Below, piece by piece: positions 1 through 7,735 of a stretch of DNA of 53,886 nucleotides. The stretch is taken from the NCBI GenBank assembly GCA_023249095.1, contig JAHFDK010000016.1, forward strand, positions 1 through 53,886, given 5' to 3'. Below the pieces are notes generated by a model. It did no database searches. It had not been told where the DNA came from and saw only the letters and a list, made by a program, of their open reading frames with translations. Every line of letters starts with the position of its first letter. Position 1 is the stretch's first letter. This stretch comes from Candidatus Rokuibacteriota bacterium (GTDB lineage Bacteria > Methylomirabilota > Methylomirabilia > Rokubacteriales > CSP1-6). The translations under genes and the position numbers were made by a program.

Positions 1-399
1 TGTGCTGCTGCGCGGGGCCTGGACGTCCTGCGTGCTGCTGCGCGGGGCCTGGACGTCCTGCGTGCTGCTGCGCGGGGCCTGGACATCCTGGGTGCTGCTG
101 CGCGGGGCCTGGACGTCCTGTGTGCTGCTGCGCGGGGCCTGGACGTCCTGCGTGCTGCTGCGCGGGGCCTGGACGTCCTGCGTGCTGCTGCGCGGGGCCT
201 GGACATCCTGGGTGCTGCTGCGCGGGGCCTGGACGTCCTGCGTGCTGCTGCGCGGGGCCTGGACGTCCTGCGTGCTGCTGCGCGGAGCCTGGACATTCTT
301 GGGGTTGCTGCTGCTGCGCGGGGCCTGGACATCCTGCGTGCTGCTCCGCGGCGCCTGGACATCTTGGGTGCTGCTGCGCGGGGCTTGGACGTCCTGAGT
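1..399. repeat. 30-bp direct tandem repeat array
   Basis: Ten consecutive 30-bp units fill 1-300. A 9-bp insertion at 301-309 is followed by three more units at 310-399, then two diverged longer units up to about 540. Most units are identical or differ at one to three bases, which points to recent expansion. There are no unique spacers, so it is not a CRISPR array. On the minus strand each unit is ten codons and keeps the frame. The array continues past the window edge. Confidence 0.95.
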
Positions 400-669
400 G
401 CTACTGCGAGGAGCCTGAGGCTCCTGGCGGGCACCGGCCAGCGACCGGGGCGCCTGGACCTCCTGAGTCGTACGCGGAGCCTGAACATCTTGTTGGCGGG
501 CGCCGGCCAGCGACCGGGGCGCCTGGACTTCCTGAACCTTTGAAACCTTCTGCAGCATCGCCTGAGCCTGGCCGACCTCAGCCGGGCACTGCGACTGCGC
601 CCCGGCGACAGGCGCCAGCGCCGCGAAGACTGCCACGCTCATGATTGCCGCGAAAAATCTCTTGGTCAT
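1..669 (-). CDS. Secreted tandem-repeat protein, 5' part only (runs off the left edge)
   Basis: Reading the minus strand from ATG at 669 gives 223 codons open to the window edge. The first 24 residues form a convincing signal peptide: MTKR, a hydrophobic core, and cleavage after VAGA. A Shine-Dalgarno-like GGAAAG lies six bases before the ATG. After about 20 residues the protein becomes repeats of QAPRS type. Two longer units carry SLAGAR, then a near-perfect array of the ten-residue unit QDVQAPRSST follows, coded by 30-bp DNA repeats. At least 13 units are visible, with one irregular SSNPKN unit near 291-309. The product is exported, hydrophilic and rich in Gln, Pro, Ser and Thr. I do not recognise the family; a surface or periplasmic spacer is a guess. 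The + strand ORFs over this DNA are shadows. Confidence 0.75.
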   Translation of the reverse strand, partial: MTKRFFAAIMSVAVFAALAPVAGAQSQCPAEVGQAQAMLQKVSKVQEVQAPRSLAGARQQDVQAPRTTQEVQAPRSLAGARQEPQAPRSSTQDVQAPRSSTQDVQAPRSSTQDVQAPRSSSNPKNVQAPRSSTQDVQAPRSSTQDVQAPRSSTQDVQAPRSSTQDVQAPRSSTQDVQAPRSSTQDVQAPRSSTQDVQAPRSSTQDVQAPRSSTQDVQAPRSST

Positions 670-966
670 CTGTCTTTCCATTTCCTCTCGTTTGTCGAAG
701 TGGTTGGATCTACCGCGTCTGCCACGCGATCAGCCTACCGTCTGTGTCACCCCCTCGCCAATGAGGTAGAGACCCGACGCCTCAACGCTTGACATTGAAG
801 GGTTAGCAACCGCGGTGCCATGGCGTGCACGTCGTGTAAGACAAGAAAAATGAGCTACTTATTCACGAATCTCCAGCTGGTCCCGGGGCGTTGTGCCCGA
901 GCCGGTCCCGGGGCCGGGTGCGGCATTCTGCCCGTGTCTCTGGCCTGTGGTAGCCTGACTCACCGT
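670..966. other. Divergent intergenic region
   Basis: About 297 bases separate the minus-strand repeat protein from the M16 peptidase. I see a possible minus-strand promoter at 732-761 and a -10-like TAGCCT at 951-956 before the M16 gene. A TTGACA at 789-794 has no matching -10 on the + strand. The + strand frame is open from an ATG at 820, but that stretch has no domain and would bury the lipoprotein signal of the next gene. No tRNA or clear terminator was seen. Confidence 0.5.
732..761 (-). promoter_or_regulatory. Possible promoter of the repeat-protein gene
   Basis: On the minus strand TTGGCG (761-756) is followed after 18 bases by TAGGCT (737-732). Transcription would start near 725 and give a leader of about 55 bases containing the ribosome binding site. 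The match to the sigma-70 consensus is moderate. Confidence 0.3.
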
Positions 967-2295
967 ATGCGCCTGCCGAGGGGTCTCGTGCTGACACTGC
1001 TCATCGGATTGCCCGTGAGCGGCTGCACCATCGCGCACTCCCCGCAACCCGCTCCGGTCATCCAGGCTCCCGTCCGCCACGTTTTGCCGAACGGCGTCCG
1101 CGTCATCATTCAGGAGTTTCGCTCCAGCGAGGTCGTCGCAGTACAGCTATGGGTACGTGCCGGTGGCCGCGACGAGGCCGCGTCGGAGCTCGGCCTCGCC
1201 CACTACCTCGAGCACATGCTCTTCAAGGGCACGACCACGCGCGCCCGGGGCTTCGTGGACCGGGATGTCGAAGGTGTCGGCGGACGGATGAACGCTGGAA
1301 CCTCGCTCGACTACACGTTCTATCATGCGGTGTTGCCGGCGCCGCGTGCGGTTGCGACCATCGAGATGCTCGCCGACATCAGCGTCAACTCGATCCTCGA
1401 CGAGACCGAACTCGAGCTCGAGAAGAAAGTCGTGCTCGAGGAAATGCGGCTCAGCGAAGACAGTCCGCAACGGTATCTCGCCCGGCAGCTCTACGGCGTG
1501 GTGTTCGGCAGCCACGCCTACAGCCGCCCGGTTCTTGGTACGGCCGACATCATCCAGAAGCTCACGCGCGACACGCTGCTGGCCTTCTACCGTCGCCACT
1601 ACGTCCCCGAGGCGTTCGCGCTGGTGGTCGTCGGTCCCGTCAACCCGACCGAAACACTCAGGGCGGCGGAGCGAACGTTGGGCCGGCTGCCGCGCAGCGG
1701 GTTCCACCGCCTGCCCGGCTCCGCGCCCGCGAGCCTCACGCCGAAAAAAGTCGACGTCCCGCGGCCCGGAGCGCTCGCATACCTCGGCATGGGATGGCTC
1801 GGCCCGAGACTCGATCACGCCGACACTCCGGCCGTCGATCTGCTCGTCTCGATCCTCGGTCAGTCGCGGTCCTCACGCCTGCCCCAGTCACTCCGCGAGC
1901 GACTCGCCCTCGTCAATTCGGTTGGCTCCGACTACACGGCGCTCGAGGCTGGTGGCGTGATTATGGTGACGGCTCAACTCGAGCCTCCGAACCTCGCCCG
2001 CGCCGAGGCCGAAATCCTGAGGGAGGTCCAGCGCCTGCGCGAACAGGGGGTGACCGACGCGGAGCTCCGCCGGGCGATCACACGGGCTGAGGCCGAGCAT
2101 GCTTTCCGGAGCGAGACCGCCGAGGGGCGGGCCCGCCTGCTCGGCCACGCCGAGACAGTGTGGCGGCTCGCCGAGGAGCTCGCCTACATCGACCGCGTGC
2201 GATCGGTCACGTCCGAGCAGGTTCGCCTCGCGGCGCGGCGCTACCTGGATCCCGAGCACTACGGGCGGCTCGCGTTCGTCCCGCCGGCTCGATGA
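967..2295 (+). CDS. M16 family zinc metallopeptidase, lipoprotein, catalytic subunit
   Basis: A 442-residue insulinase/pitrilysin-family peptidase. The inverted zinc motif HxxEH is present as HYLEH (His79, Glu82, His83), followed by MLFKGT as is typical. The ATG at 967 is chosen because it begins a lipoprotein signal with the lipobox VSGC and Cys20; the upstream in-frame ATG at 820 would hide it. The mature protein should be membrane-anchored outside the cytoplasm. It overlaps the next gene by ATGA. That neighbour is an M16 protein without the zinc motif, so the two probably form a heterodimer with one active subunit, as known for paired bacterial M16 proteins. The substrate is unknown. Confidence 0.9.
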   Translation: MRLPRGLVLTLLIGLPVSGCTIAHSPQPAPVIQAPVRHVLPNGVRVIIQEFRSSEVVAVQLWVRAGGRDEAASELGLAHYLEHMLFKGTTTRARGFVDRDVEGVGGRMNAGTSLDYTFYHAVLPAPRAVATIEMLADISVNSILDETELELEKKVVLEEMRLSEDSPQRYLARQLYGVVFGSHAYSRPVLGTADIIQKLTRDTLLAFYRRHYVPEAFALVVVGPVNPTETLRAAERTLGRLPRSGFHRLPGSAPASLTPKKVDVPRPGALAYLGMGWLGPRLDHADTPAVDLLVSILGQSRSSRLPQSLRERLALVNSVGSDYTALEAGGVIMVTAQLEPPNLARAEAEILREVQRLREQGVTDAELRRAITRAEAEHAFRSETAEGRARLLGHAETVWRLAEELAYIDRVRSVTSEQVRLAARRYLDPEHYGRLAFVPPAR

Positions 2296-3605
2296 GGCGC
2301 ATCGGCCTGTCGCTCGGATCGGCAGTCCTCGCGCTTGGCCTCGCGGCCGGCGGCGCCGCCGCCCAGGAGCCGCAGGTCACGCGACACGTTCTCCCGAACG
2401 GGATGACGGTGCTCGTGCGCGAGAGCCCTGCTGTCCCAGCGGTCGCCGTGTCGCTCCAGGTGCGGGCCGGCTCGCGCTTCGAGACGGAGACGACCGCTGG
2501 CATTACCAACTTCCTCCATCGCGCGATGCTCCGCGGCACGGCCAAGCGGACGGCCGAGCAGTTCGCCACGAGTTATGAAGACATCGGCGGCACGCTCGAC
2601 GCGGGGGGTGAGGTCGAGGCCGCGGAGGTGCGGGGCCAGACGCTGGCGCGCAACTGGGAGACGCTCCTCGCGCTGATTGCCGAGGCCGCCCTCGAGCCGG
2701 CGTTGGAGCAGGAGGAGATCGAAAGAGAGCGTCGGCTGCTCCTCGGCCAGATCAAATCCCGAGCGGACGCGCCCTTTTCGTTCACCTTCGACGCCGTGCT
2801 CCGGGACCTCTACGGCCCTCATCCCTACGGGCGGCACTACCTCGGCCACAAGGAGAGCATCGAGCGGCTGACGCGTGACGAGCTGCGTGCGCACTACCGA
2901 GCGATCTATCGCCCGGAGCGGATGGTGCTCGCGGTGAGTGGCCAGGTGGAGCGGGGGCGTGTCATCAAGGTCGCCGAGCGGCTCTTCGGCCGGATGGCTC
3001 GCTCGGCGCCGCACGCCGAGGACGCGCTCGCGGTTCCCGAGCCTGCAGGTGAACGCCGGATCATCGAGCGTCGCGCCCAGCAGGCGCAGATTTTGGTCGG
3101 CTATATCGGGCCGGGGCTGTCGGATTCTCTCTACCCGGCGGTTCGGGTTCTCGCTGCGACGCTCGGTGGCGGCATGGCCGGCCGCCTCTTCGTGGAGCTT
3201 CGCGACCGCCGCGGGCTCGCCTACTCGACGGGCGTGGTGGTCCCTCCGTTCCGCACCGGGCCGGCGTTCTTCGTGGCCTACCTGGGGACGGCGCCGGCGA
3301 ACGCCGCCGCGGCCGAGGCGGGCGTGTTACACGAGCTCGAGCGCGCGCGAGCCGCGCCCGTCACCGCCGAGGAGCTGGCCCGCGCCAAGGCGTACGTCCG
3401 GGGTCAGCTCTCGATGGACCGGCGCACGAACGCCCGCCAGGCGTGGTATCTCGCCTTCTTCGAGGTCGTCGGCGCCGGCTGGGACTTTCCGGAGCGCTAC
3501 GCCCGCGCGATCGAGGTCGTGACGGCCGCGGATGTGGCACGGGCCGCGGAACGGTACCTGACCCGGCCGACCGTGGTCGTGCTCCAGCCAACGACCCAGC
3601 GATGA
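2292..3605 (+). CDS. M16 family peptidase-like protein, inactive partner subunit
   Basis: A 437-residue M16-fold protein with an N-terminal signal peptide (cleavage near GAAA-QEPQ, residue 24). At the place of the zinc motif it reads ITNFLHRAML, so the expected His, Glu and His are Asn73, His76 and Arg77. It therefore should not bind the catalytic zinc. The C-terminal half keeps the DRRGLAYS segment that often supplies the substrate-binding Arg/Tyr pair in non-catalytic M16 subunits. The start ATG overlaps the upstream stop (ATGA), matching co-translation with the active subunit. The inferred role is a periplasmic substrate-binding half of the M16 pair. Confidence 0.88.
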   Translation: MRRIGLSLGSAVLALGLAAGGAAAQEPQVTRHVLPNGMTVLVRESPAVPAVAVSLQVRAGSRFETETTAGITNFLHRAMLRGTAKRTAEQFATSYEDIGGTLDAGGEVEAAEVRGQTLARNWETLLALIAEAALEPALEQEEIERERRLLLGQIKSRADAPFSFTFDAVLRDLYGPHPYGRHYLGHKESIERLTRDELRAHYRAIYRPERMVLAVSGQVERGRVIKVAERLFGRMARSAPHAEDALAVPEPAGERRIIERRAQQAQILVGYIGPGLSDSLYPAVRVLAATLGGGMAGRLFVELRDRRGLAYSTGVVVPPFRTGPAFFVAYLGTAPANAAAAEAGVLHELERARAAPVTAEELARAKAYVRGQLSMDRRTNARQAWYLAFFEVVGAGWDFPERYARAIEVVTAADVARAAERYLTRPTVVVLQPTTQR

Positions 3606-4309
3606 TCCCGCTCAAGGACGACGTCCCGAACGGCAGCGTCCCGTTCGTCACCTTCAGCTTGATCGCCCTGAACGTTCTCGTCTTCCTTTACCAGGCCTCG
3701 ATCGGGATGGGCGGCGACCCGCGGGCGGCCGAGGCGTTCATCTTCGAGTTTGGAGTTGTACCGTGCCGGGTCACCGGCGCCTGCTCGGTACACGGCGAGT
3801 TCCCGCATCCGATCGCGACGATCTTCACGTCCATGTTCATGCACGGCGGGCTGTTCCACGTCGCCGGCAACATGCTCTACCTGTGGATCTTCGGCGACAA
3901 CGTCGAAGACACCCTCGGGCACTGGCGTTTCCTCGCTTTCTATCTTCTGGCCGGTGTGGCGGCGGCGCTGGCGCAGATTGCGGTGCACCCGGGCTCGCGC
4001 ATTCCGATGGTCGGCGCGAGCGGCGCCGTCTCGGGAGTGCTGGGGGCGTACCTCCTGCTGTTTCCGTACGCGGGCGTGCTCGTGCTCGTGATCTTCGGCT
4101 TCTTCGCTCGCGTCGTCCGCTGGCCGGCGATCATCGTGCTCGGCTTCTGGATCGTGGTCCAGTTCCTCAACGGGCTCATCACGGCCAGCGCCTCGGCGGG
4201 GGGCGGTGGCGCGACCGGGGGCACCGCGTGGTTCGCCCACATCGGGGGGTTTCTGGCGGGGATGGCTCTGCTGTTTCTGCTGCGGCCGCGGCGCGGCCGT
4301 CGCCTATAA
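3602..4309 (+). CDS. Rhomboid family intramembrane serine protease
   Basis: A 235-residue, six-segment membrane protein. The catalytic serine is in GASG (Ser140) and the catalytic histidine in FAHIGGFLAG (His213), separated as usual for rhomboids. The segment HGGLFHVAGNMLYLWIFG near residues 81-98 is the conserved HxxxN region. A hydrophilic loop with two cysteines (Cys55, Cys61) lies between the first two segments. It cleaves transmembrane substrates within the lipid bilayer; the substrate is not known. Start ATG overlaps the stop of the M16 partner gene, so three proteases or protease-like proteins are translated together. Confidence 0.92.
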   Translation: MIPLKDDVPNGSVPFVTFSLIALNVLVFLYQASIGMGGDPRAAEAFIFEFGVVPCRVTGACSVHGEFPHPIATIFTSMFMHGGLFHVAGNMLYLWIFGDNVEDTLGHWRFLAFYLLAGVAAALAQIAVHPGSRIPMVGASGAVSGVLGAYLLLFPYAGVLVLVIFGFFARVVRWPAIIVLGFWIVVQFLNGLITASASAGGGGATGGTAWFAHIGGFLAGMALLFLLRPRRGRRL

Positions 4310-4310
4310 T
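4305..4310 (+). promoter_or_regulatory. -10-like TATAAT just before tlyA
   Basis: A perfect TATAAT overlaps the rhomboid stop codon and ends 10 bases before the ATG at 4321. No good -35 box is present. It fits a pattern seen before recN and secA in this window and could drive a near-leaderless tlyA mRNA. Confidence 0.35.
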
Positions 4311-4320
4311 GAGGCGCATA

Positions 4321-5121
4321 ATGAAGCGCACGGGAGCGCGAGTCCGGATCGACCGGTTGCTCGTTGACAAGGGGCTGGTGGAGAGTCGCGAAAAGGCGGC
4401 CCGTCACATCCTGGCGGGTGACGTGTTCGTGGACAGCCAGCGCGTGGACAAGGCGGGTGCGCTCGTGGCGTCAGGAGCGGCGGTCGAGCTTCGGGCGCGC
4501 GCCCCGTACGTGAGCCGTGGTGGCGAGAAGCTCGTTCACGCACTCGACACCTTCCAAATCAAGGTGCCCGGGCGCGTGTGCCTGGACGTCGGTGCCTCCA
4601 CCGGAGGATTCACCGACTGCCTGCTCCAGCGCGGCGCCACGCGCGTGTACGCGGTGGACGTCGGCACGGGCCAGCTCGACCCGCGGCTCCGAAAAGACCA
4701 GCGCGTCATCGTGATGGAACACACGAACGCACGGGCGCTCGACCCTCGGGTTTTCGGCGAGCAGCCGACGCTCGCGGTCATCGATGTGTCGTTCATCTCG
4801 CTCGAGAAGATCCTTCCCGCGGTGTTCGGCGTCCTCGCGTCGCGCGGGGAAGTCGCCGCTCTCGTGAAGCCGCAGTTCGAGGTCGGACGTGAGCATGTCG
4901 GCAAGGGCGGCGTCGTCCGCGACCCGGCGCATCACCGGGGGGCGGTCCAACGCCTGGCGCGCTACGTGGTGCTCCGCGGCTGGCACGTTCTCGGTGTCAC
5001 CGCCTCGCCGCTGCGAGGCCCGAAGGGCAATCACGAGTTCTTCCTGCACTTCTCGACGCACGGCCGCACCGCCAGCGATCTGGAGTCGATGATCACCCGG
5101 AGCGTTGAGGCGCTCGCGTGA
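4321..5121 (+). CDS. tlyA: TlyA family rRNA 2'-O-methyltransferase / hemolysin-like protein
   Basis: A 266-residue protein with an N-terminal S4 RNA-binding domain (about 8-67) and a FtsJ-like Rossmann methyltransferase domain. The SAM-binding motif is LDVGASTGGFTDCLL near residue 88. Family members methylate ribose of 16S and 23S rRNA. Two in-frame ATGs exist. The one at 4309 overlaps the rhomboid TAA; the one at 4321 lies 10 bases after a TATAAT and leaves a normal short N-terminus, so it is preferred. It overlaps nadK by GTGA. The tlyA-nadK-recN order is widely conserved. Confidence 0.92.
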   Translation: MKRTGARVRIDRLLVDKGLVESREKAARHILAGDVFVDSQRVDKAGALVASGAAVELRARAPYVSRGGEKLVHALDTFQIKVPGRVCLDVGASTGGFTDCLLQRGATRVYAVDVGTGQLDPRLRKDQRVIVMEHTNARALDPRVFGEQPTLAVIDVSFISLEKILPAVFGVLASRGEVAALVKPQFEVGREHVGKGGVVRDPAHHRGAVQRLARYVVLRGWHVLGVTASPLRGPKGNHEFFLHFSTHGRTASDLESMITRSVEALA

Positions 5122-5975
5122 CGCGCGTCGGCATCGTTGCCAAGCCCGATGCGCCCCGGGCTCAGGGCGTCATTCTCCAGCTGCTCCCGTGGCTCGCCGC
5201 CCGCGGGCGCGCCGTGGTGTTCGAGAAGGAGACCGCGGACCTGGTCCCGGTAGTGGTCGGTGCGTCGGCCAGCAAGGCGGAACTGCCGGGGCAGGTCGAC
5301 CTGCTCATCGTGCTCGGGGGCGACGGCACCCTCCTCTCGATGGCGCGGGCCGTGGGCGATCTCGGCGTGCCGCTGCTCGGGGTGAACCTGGGCGGACTCG
5401 GATTCCTCACCGCGACGACGCTCGAGGAGATGTTCCCGGCCCTGGAGGCGTATCTGGGGGGCCGGATGGCGATCGAGGAGCGGATGCTGCTGGCCGCGCG
5501 CGTGATCCGCAACGGACAGCCGCTCTGCGAGTACGCGGCGCTCAACGACGTGGTCATCACGAAGTCGGCGATGAGCCGCATCATCGACCTCTCGGTGTCC
5601 GTCGACGGGCGGTACGCGACCGCGTACCGCGCCGACGGCCTCATCATCTCGACGCCGACCGGCTCGACCGCCTATTCGCTCTCGGCCGGGGGCCCCATCC
5701 TCTTCCCCACGATGGATGCTGTCGTGCTGACCCCCATCTGCTCGCACACGCTGACCAACCGGCCGATCGTTGTGCCCGGGACGGACCGGATCGAAGTCAC
5801 CCTCCTGGCCGACCAGGAGGTCATGGCCACGATCGACGGCCAGGTCGGCGTGGGGCTGAGGGAAGGCGATACGGTCGAGATCCGCAAGGCCGCCTCGCGC
5901 ATCCGGCTCGTTCGCTTCCCGCAGAAGGATTTCTTCTCTGTCCTGCGCACAAAGCTCAAGTGGGGTGAGCGTTAG
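5118..5975 (+). CDS. nadK: NAD kinase
   Basis: A 285-residue ATP- or polyphosphate-dependent NAD+ kinase, making NADP+ in the cytoplasm. The signature GGDGT is at residues 67-71 and the second conserved block DGLIISTPTGSTAYSLSAGGP follows in the central domain. GTG start at 5118 overlaps the tlyA stop as GTGA. Length is normal for the family. It sits in the conserved tlyA-nadK-recN neighbourhood. Confidence 0.95.
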   Translation: MTRVGIVAKPDAPRAQGVILQLLPWLAARGRAVVFEKETADLVPVVVGASASKAELPGQVDLLIVLGGDGTLLSMARAVGDLGVPLLGVNLGGLGFLTATTLEEMFPALEAYLGGRMAIEERMLLAARVIRNGQPLCEYAALNDVVITKSAMSRIIDLSVSVDGRYATAYRADGLIISTPTGSTAYSLSAGGPILFPTMDAVVLTPICSHTLTNRPIVVPGTDRIEVTLLADQEVMATIDGQVGVGLREGDTVEIRKAASRIRLVRFPQKDFFSVLRTKLKWGER

Positions 5976-5998
5976 CGCCGTATTCGCTCGGATACCAC

Positions 5999-6027
5999 TT
6001 GAGGTACCCGCTCTGCTGACCTAGCAT
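5999..6027 (+). promoter_or_regulatory. Sigma-70-type promoter of recN (leaderless)
   Basis: TTGAGG at 5999-6004, a 17-base spacer, then TAGCAT at 6022-6027. Initiation about 7 bases downstream falls at 6034-6037, that is on or next to the recN ATG at 6037. There is no room for a Shine-Dalgarno site, so a leaderless transcript is predicted. Confidence 0.6.
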
Positions 6028-6036
6028 CGACCCCAG

Positions 6037-7725
6037 ATGCTCCGCGAGATCCGGGTCCGTAACTTCGCCGTGATCGACGCCGTGACCGCAGCGTTCGGCC
6101 CCGGGCTGAACGTGCTCACCGGCGAGACCGGCGCAGGAAAGTCCATGCTCATCGACGCGATCCTCTTGATCCGCGGCGCCCGCGCCCAGACCGACGTGAT
6201 CCGTACGGACACCGAGACGGCGACCGTCGAGGCCGTGTTCGCCGTGGAGCCGCAGAGCCCGGCGGCGGCGGTGCTCGACGACGCAGGGCTCGGCCTGGAC
6301 GAGGGCCAGCTCGTGGTACGACGCGAGCTTACCCATTCCGGGCGCCATCGCGCGTTCGTGAACGACTCGCCCGTGACCGTCGGACTGCTGGAGCGCCTCG
6401 GCGACCACCTGGTCGAAGTCCACGGTCAGCACGAGCACCAGCGCCTGCTGGAGGTGGCCCGCCAGCTCGACCTGGTGGACCGCTTCGCCGATGCCGAAGA
6501 GTTGCGCGAGCGGGTGGGCGAGCTGTTCGCCAAGCATCAGGCGGCGCGGGCCGAGGTCGAGCGCGCGCGGGCGGCCGAGCGCGATCGGGCTCAGCGGGAG
6601 GACCTCCTCCGCTTTCAGCTCTCGGAGCTCGACGGCGCGCGTCTGTGGGTGGGCGAGGAGGAGGAGCTGCGGGCAGAGCGCCGGCGGCTCCAGCACGCTG
6701 AGCGGCTGGCCGCAGGGCTCGCCGAGGCCGGCGGGCTCCTCAACGAGGACGAAGATTCGGCGACGAGCCGTCTGCACCGCACGGCGCGCCTCCTGCGCGA
6801 GCTCGCGCGGCTCGATCCGGCGTTCGCCGCGCCGGCCGATGCGGTGGACGGCGCGGGGGCGCTGATCGAGGACGCGCTCGCGGCGATCCGCTCGCTGCGT
6901 GAGGGCGTGACGATGGCGCCGGGCCGGCTCGAGTCGGTGGACGAGCGCCTCGACGTCCTCACCCGTCTCAAGCGGAAGTACGGGGACACGGAGGCGACGA
7001 TGCTGGCCTTCCGGCAGGAGGCGGCGGTCGAGCTTGAGCGCCTGGGCCGTCACGAGGAGATCCTGGCCGAGCAGGAACGGATGCTCGGCGAGCTGCGCGC
7101 GGAGCTCCAGGAAGCGGCGGTCGCGCTCGCGGATCGCCGTCGCGCCGCGGCGGAGAGGCTCGCTGGAGAGACGGAGCGTGAGTTGCGGCAACTCGGGATG
7201 GAGCGAGCCCGCTTCGAGATCGCCGTCGAGCAGGTGCCGCTCGCGGACGTCGGGCCGCGCGGCCTCGACCGGGTCGAATTCCGCCTCTCGGCGAACCCGG
7301 GTGAGGACGTGCGTTCTCTCGCCCGGGTGGCGTCGGGCGGCGAGCTCTCGCGGACGATGCTCGCCCTCAAAGCCGTCCTTGCGCGCGCCGACCGCGTGCC
7401 GACGATGATCTTCGACGAGGTGGACGCGGGCATCGGCGGGCGCGTCGCGGCGGTCGTCGCCCAGAAGCTCGCCAAAGCCGCCGAGGGGCGTCAGGTCCTC
7501 TGTGTGACGCACCTGGCGCCGATCGCCGCCCGCGCGGCGCACCACGTTCGGGTCTCCAAGGGCGTGCGCGCGGGCCGGACACGCGTCAGCGCCGAGGTGC
7601 TGACCGGGGAGGAGCGCGTCGAGGAGATCGCGCGCATGGTGGCGGGCGAGCGGGTCACCGACACCGCGCGCGGTCACGCTCGCGAGCTTTTGGGGCGGCC
7701 AGGTCCGCGAACGCGCCCTGTATAA
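6037..7725 (+). CDS. recN: DNA repair protein RecN
   Basis: A 562-residue SMC-like ATPase acting in double-strand break repair. The Walker A motif GETGAGKSM lies at about residues 29-37. Two coiled-coil arms fill the centre, rich in Glu, Arg, Leu and Ala. The ABC-type signature VASGGELSR and the Walker B segment [12 protein letters not shown] lie in the C-terminal head, followed by the [11 protein letters not shown] block. Length is normal. The 61-base gap after nadK holds a good promoter placed so close to the ATG that the mRNA is probably leaderless. No LexA-type operator was recognised. Confidence 0.95.
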   Translation: MLREIRVRNFAVIDAVTAAFGPGLNVLTGETGAGKSMLIDAILLIRGARAQTDVIRTDTETATVEAVFAVEPQSPAAAVLDDAGLGLDEGQLVVRRELTHSGRHRAFVNDSPVTVGLLERLGDHLVEVHGQHEHQRLLEVARQLDLVDRFADAEELRERVGELFAKHQAARAEVERARAAERDRAQREDLLRFQLSELDGARLWVGEEEELRAERRRLQHAERLAAGLAEAGGLLNEDEDSATSRLHRTARLLRELARLDPAFAAPADAVDGAGALIEDALAAIRSLREGVTMAPGRLESVDERLDVLTRLKRKYGDTEATMLAFRQEAAVELERLGRHEEILAEQERMLGELRAELQEAAVALADRRRAAAERLAGETERELRQLGMERARFEIAVEQVPLADVGPRGLDRVEFRLSANPGEDVRSLARVASGGELSRTMLALKAVLARADRVPTMIFDEVDAGIGGRVAAVVAQKLAKAAEGRQVLCVTHLAPIAARAAHHVRVSKGVRAGRTRVSAEVLTGEERVEEIARMVAGERVTDTARGHARELLGRPGPRTRPV

Positions 7726-7726
7726 T
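7721..7726 (+). promoter_or_regulatory. -10 TATAAT before secA
   Basis: A perfect TATAAT overlaps the recN stop codon and ends 9 bases before the secA ATG at 7736. A convincing -35 is lacking. Transcription would begin around 7733, giving a leader of a few bases at most. Confidence 0.45.
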
Positions 7727-7735
7727 GAGCACGTT

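Noticed and set aside
1..399. CRISPR array
   Set aside because: Units are contiguous direct repeats with no unique spacers, and no cas genes are near.
2..644. Two + strand ORFs across the 30-bp repeats
   Set aside because: No signal peptide, domain or ribosome site; the minus-strand frame has all of these except a known domain, and the repeat length keeps every frame open.
789..794. TTGACA as a + strand promoter for the M16 gene
   Set aside because: No -10 hexamer at 16 to 18 bases, and it lies about 170 bases before the start codon.
820..966. N-terminal extension of the M16 peptidase from ATG 820
   Set aside because: It would bury the lipoprotein signal peptide and lipobox that start at ATG 967.
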